Origin: Pseudocoprococcus catus
Lineage (GTDB): Bacteria > Bacillota > Clostridia > Lachnospirales > Lachnospiraceae
Reading direction: 5' to 3'
DNA length: 6,988 bases
Assembly (NCBI RefSeq): GCF_902381825.1
Contig: NZ_LR698973.1
Span: forward strand, 711,788 to 718,775
Shown: one piece after another, positions 5,825 through 6,988 of the stretch
How the letters are laid out: every line of letters starts with the position of its first letter
How positions within the stretch are numbered: the stretch's first letter is position 1
The notes under the pieces: model-generated
Told to the model about the DNA's origin: nothing
Seen by the model: only the letters and a program-made list of their open reading frames with translations
Database searches by the model: none
Made by a program: the position numbers and the translations under genes

Positions 5825-6022
5825 ATGACGTTTGGTATGGCAGCAGTACTGTTGATTCTGATTATTGCGGGAATTATTTTGGCAGTGCGGGGACTGCAGC
5901 AGAGAAAAATCCTTTGTATAATTATCATTGTACTGCTGTCTGTGTTTGGGCTGGCCCTGGCAGTTTACATGGGACTGACGATGCTTTTTGTGGATGCGGT
6001 GCGGAGCCAGCCGCCTGTGTAA
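5825..6022 (+). CDS. Small two-helix membrane protein
   Basis: AAGGAG (5811-5816) is 8 bases before ATG 5825. The 65-residue product has two hydrophobic helices, roughly residues 5-22 and 29-55, joined by a short basic turn (RGLQQRK). The basic turn predicts that the loop is cytoplasmic with both ends outside. The C-terminus VDAVRSQPPV is short and polar. The function is not recognised; small proteins of this kind often lie beside lipoprotein genes in clostridia. It starts 56 bases after the lipoprotein stop with no terminator between, so co-transcription is likely. Its stop codon directly abuts a fragment of another gene. Confidence 0.75.
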   Translation: MTFGMAAVLLILIIAGIILAVRGLQQRKILCIIIIVLLSVFGLALAVYMGLTMLFVDAVRSQPPV

Positions 6023-6075
6023 CAGTGCAGAGGCGTATCTTGATGAAATCGAATTGAATGCAAAATATCTGAAAT
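6022..6075 (+). pseudogene. Fragment of a second YARHG-gene copy
   Basis: These 54 bases match 3297-3350 at 48 positions and read SAEAYLDEIELNAKYLK against SAETYLDEIELNAKYLK. Five of the six differences are transitions at codon third or silent-type positions or a conservative change, so the lost copy had evolved as a coding sequence before it was cut. A TAA at 6074-6076 ends it and the similarity. It begins at the stop codon of the membrane protein gene. Confidence 0.8.
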
Positions 6076-6229
6076 AAATAGATTTTTTTGCGAGTTTGGT
6101 CTTGTCGGTGGACTGTTGCAGTGAGAATAAGGAATAAAAGCGTTGGCTGATATCATTGAACTGTAAAAAGTTTTGATGTCGAAGATGTGGAGAAAAGACT
6201 GGTAGTAGGAAGATGTTCGGAAGGCAGTG

Positions 6230-6673
6230 ATGAATTCAGACGCTAATCCGTTTCATATTATTTTCCTGTGCTACTCGAAAATACTGCCGGTTGTGCTGGG
6301 AGAAACTCGATGCAATTCTGCGGATGGATGGGCCTGGGAGCATATGCAGGGAAAGACGATGTTCCGGTTATCGAATCTTTTTGTCAGAATGTTTAATTCG
6401 GCTGTTCGGATGATTCGAGTGACTTTCGGAAAGCCGTATTGCGATAAACTGGAAAAGCCTTTTAAGGATGATAAAACCGGCCAATTATATGAAAAACTGG
6501 GTGAGGTGATACTGACCAGTCTGTATGAGCAGAGCAATACCAAAAACTGGGTGGCAAGATTAAATAAGAAAATCATGGCAAAAGTTGTTTGCGAGATTAT
6601 GGATGCAGCAGATTCGGATGAAGATGCGAAGCGTGTAGCGACCGAGGCAATCGCCTATACAATTGGGAGATAA
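6230..6673 (+). CDS. Hypothetical helical protein
   Basis: The family is not recognised. The longest reading uses ATG 6230 with a weak GGAAGG at 6219-6224, giving 147 residues, but the first 40 or so look unlike natural coding sequence. ATG 6359, with AGGGA at 6348-6352, gives a more convincing 104-residue protein starting MFRLSNLFVRMFNSAVRM. That form has an amphipathic N-terminal helix, then charged helical sequence (GQLYEKLGEVILTSLYEQ, NKKIMAKVVCEIMDAAD, DEDAKRVATEAIAYTIG). No signal peptide or motif is visible. The stop codon TAA overlaps the ribosome binding site of the next gene, so the two are coupled and probably work together. Confidence 0.6.
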   Translation: MNSDANPFHIIFLCYSKILPVVLGETRCNSADGWAWEHMQGKTMFRLSNLFVRMFNSAVRMIRVTFGKPYCDKLEKPFKDDKTGQLYEKLGEVILTSLYEQSNTKNWVARLNKKIMAKVVCEIMDAADSDEDAKRVATEAIAYTIGR

Positions 6674-6684
6674 GGAGGCATATC

Positions 6685-6939
6685 ATGTTAGATCAGCAGG
6701 TATTGGAAGATATATATACGATTGCGGAAAAGGTTGGAACCCATCAGATGCTGACAGAGCAGGAACAGGCGATGTATGATGACATTTTGGAAGATGCCGG
6801 ATATTATCAGGTGTTTTGTCTTTATACAGCCATGATTGATTTTCCGACTTTTTACGAACAGTCTGTTTCCGGAGAGAAACAGAAGGCGAAAGAGTGGCAG
6901 AGTGAAAAAATCCGGGAGATAGAAAAGCATAAAAATTAA
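6685..6939 (+). CDS. Small acidic helical protein, coupled to the gene before it
   Basis: AAGGAGG (6672-6678) lies 6 bases before ATG 6685 and overlaps the upstream stop codon, a sign of translational coupling. The 84-residue product is predicted mostly helical and acidic at the N-terminal half (LEDIYTIAEKVGTHQMLTEQE, then MYDDILEDAGYYQ), with a Lys/Glu-rich C-terminal helix. No family is recognised and no signal or membrane segment is present. The compact two-gene layout would fit a partner pair such as an adaptor and its target, but nothing in the sequence shows a toxin-antitoxin motif. A hairpin follows 25 bases later. Confidence 0.8.
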   Translation: MLDQQVLEDIYTIAEKVGTHQMLTEQEQAMYDDILEDAGYYQVFCLYTAMIDFPTFYEQSVSGEKQKAKEWQSEKIREIEKHKN

Positions 6940-6964
6940 ATAAGTCGTATTATACAGAAAAAAA

Positions 6965-6988
6965 TCGACAGTCGTCAAAAACTGTCGA
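6965..6988 (+). terminator. Hairpin at the window edge, probable terminator
   Basis: TCGACAGT (6965-6972) and ACTGTCGA (6981-6988) form a perfect 8-bp stem with an 8-base loop, preceded by seven A. The window ends at the foot of the stem, so the expected T run cannot be seen. Its place 25 bases after a gene stop supports a terminator. Confidence 0.6.

Noticed and set aside
6311..6394. Short frame MQFCGWMGLGAYAGKDDV overlapping the start of the 6230 gene
   Set aside because: Only 28 codons, no family recognised; it may be a gene remnant but cannot be supported.

Overview
The window looks like an accessory, partly decayed stretch of a Lachnospiraceae-type Firmicute (Clostridia) chromosome. The evidence is strong AGGAGG-type ribosome binding sites, moderate GC, lipobox lipoproteins, a YARHG domain and a YbjN-like protein. 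The assignment rests on style and family recognition, not on a database match.

Left part (1-1265): the leader-proximal end of a small CRISPR array, with its own promoter (TTGAAA-16-TATAAT), five full repeats plus one degenerate terminal repeat, five spacers of 34-45 nt, and a rho-independent terminator. Downstream are the ruins of an adaptation module. A reverse transcriptase gene is broken by a frameshift and a stop, then cut after its first catalytic Asp motif and joined in frame to the C-terminal two thirds of a Cas2 protein. No cas1 and no effector gene lies in the window.

Middle part (1330-2080): no credible protein gene. Instead there is a complete-looking gene for a large structured RNA: promoter (ATGACA-17-TATAAT), a 5' hairpin, then a 583-nt body (1445-2027) whose two ends pair through a 28-position helix (22 Watson-Crick pairs, 5 wobbles, 1 mismatch), many internal hairpins including GAAA tetraloops, and a terminator right after the closing helix. 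Size and layout resemble the large ornate bacterial RNAs of the ROOL/GOLLD/OLE kind, most closely ROOL by length. This is the most interesting object here.

Right part (2229-6988): a string of small genes and remnants. There is a YbjN-like gene with an ATT where the start should be and an in-frame TAG; a 5'-truncated Asp-box plus YARHG protein; a lipoprotein; a 71-nt palindromic repeat-like element; a larger lipoprotein with three W-containing beta repeats related to the first lipoprotein; a two-helix membrane protein; a 54-bp diverged copy of part of the YARHG gene; and a two-gene unit of unknown function closed by a hairpin at the window edge. The gene remnants and duplicated pieces suggest a region that turns over quickly. 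I see no transposase, integrase or tRNA gene.
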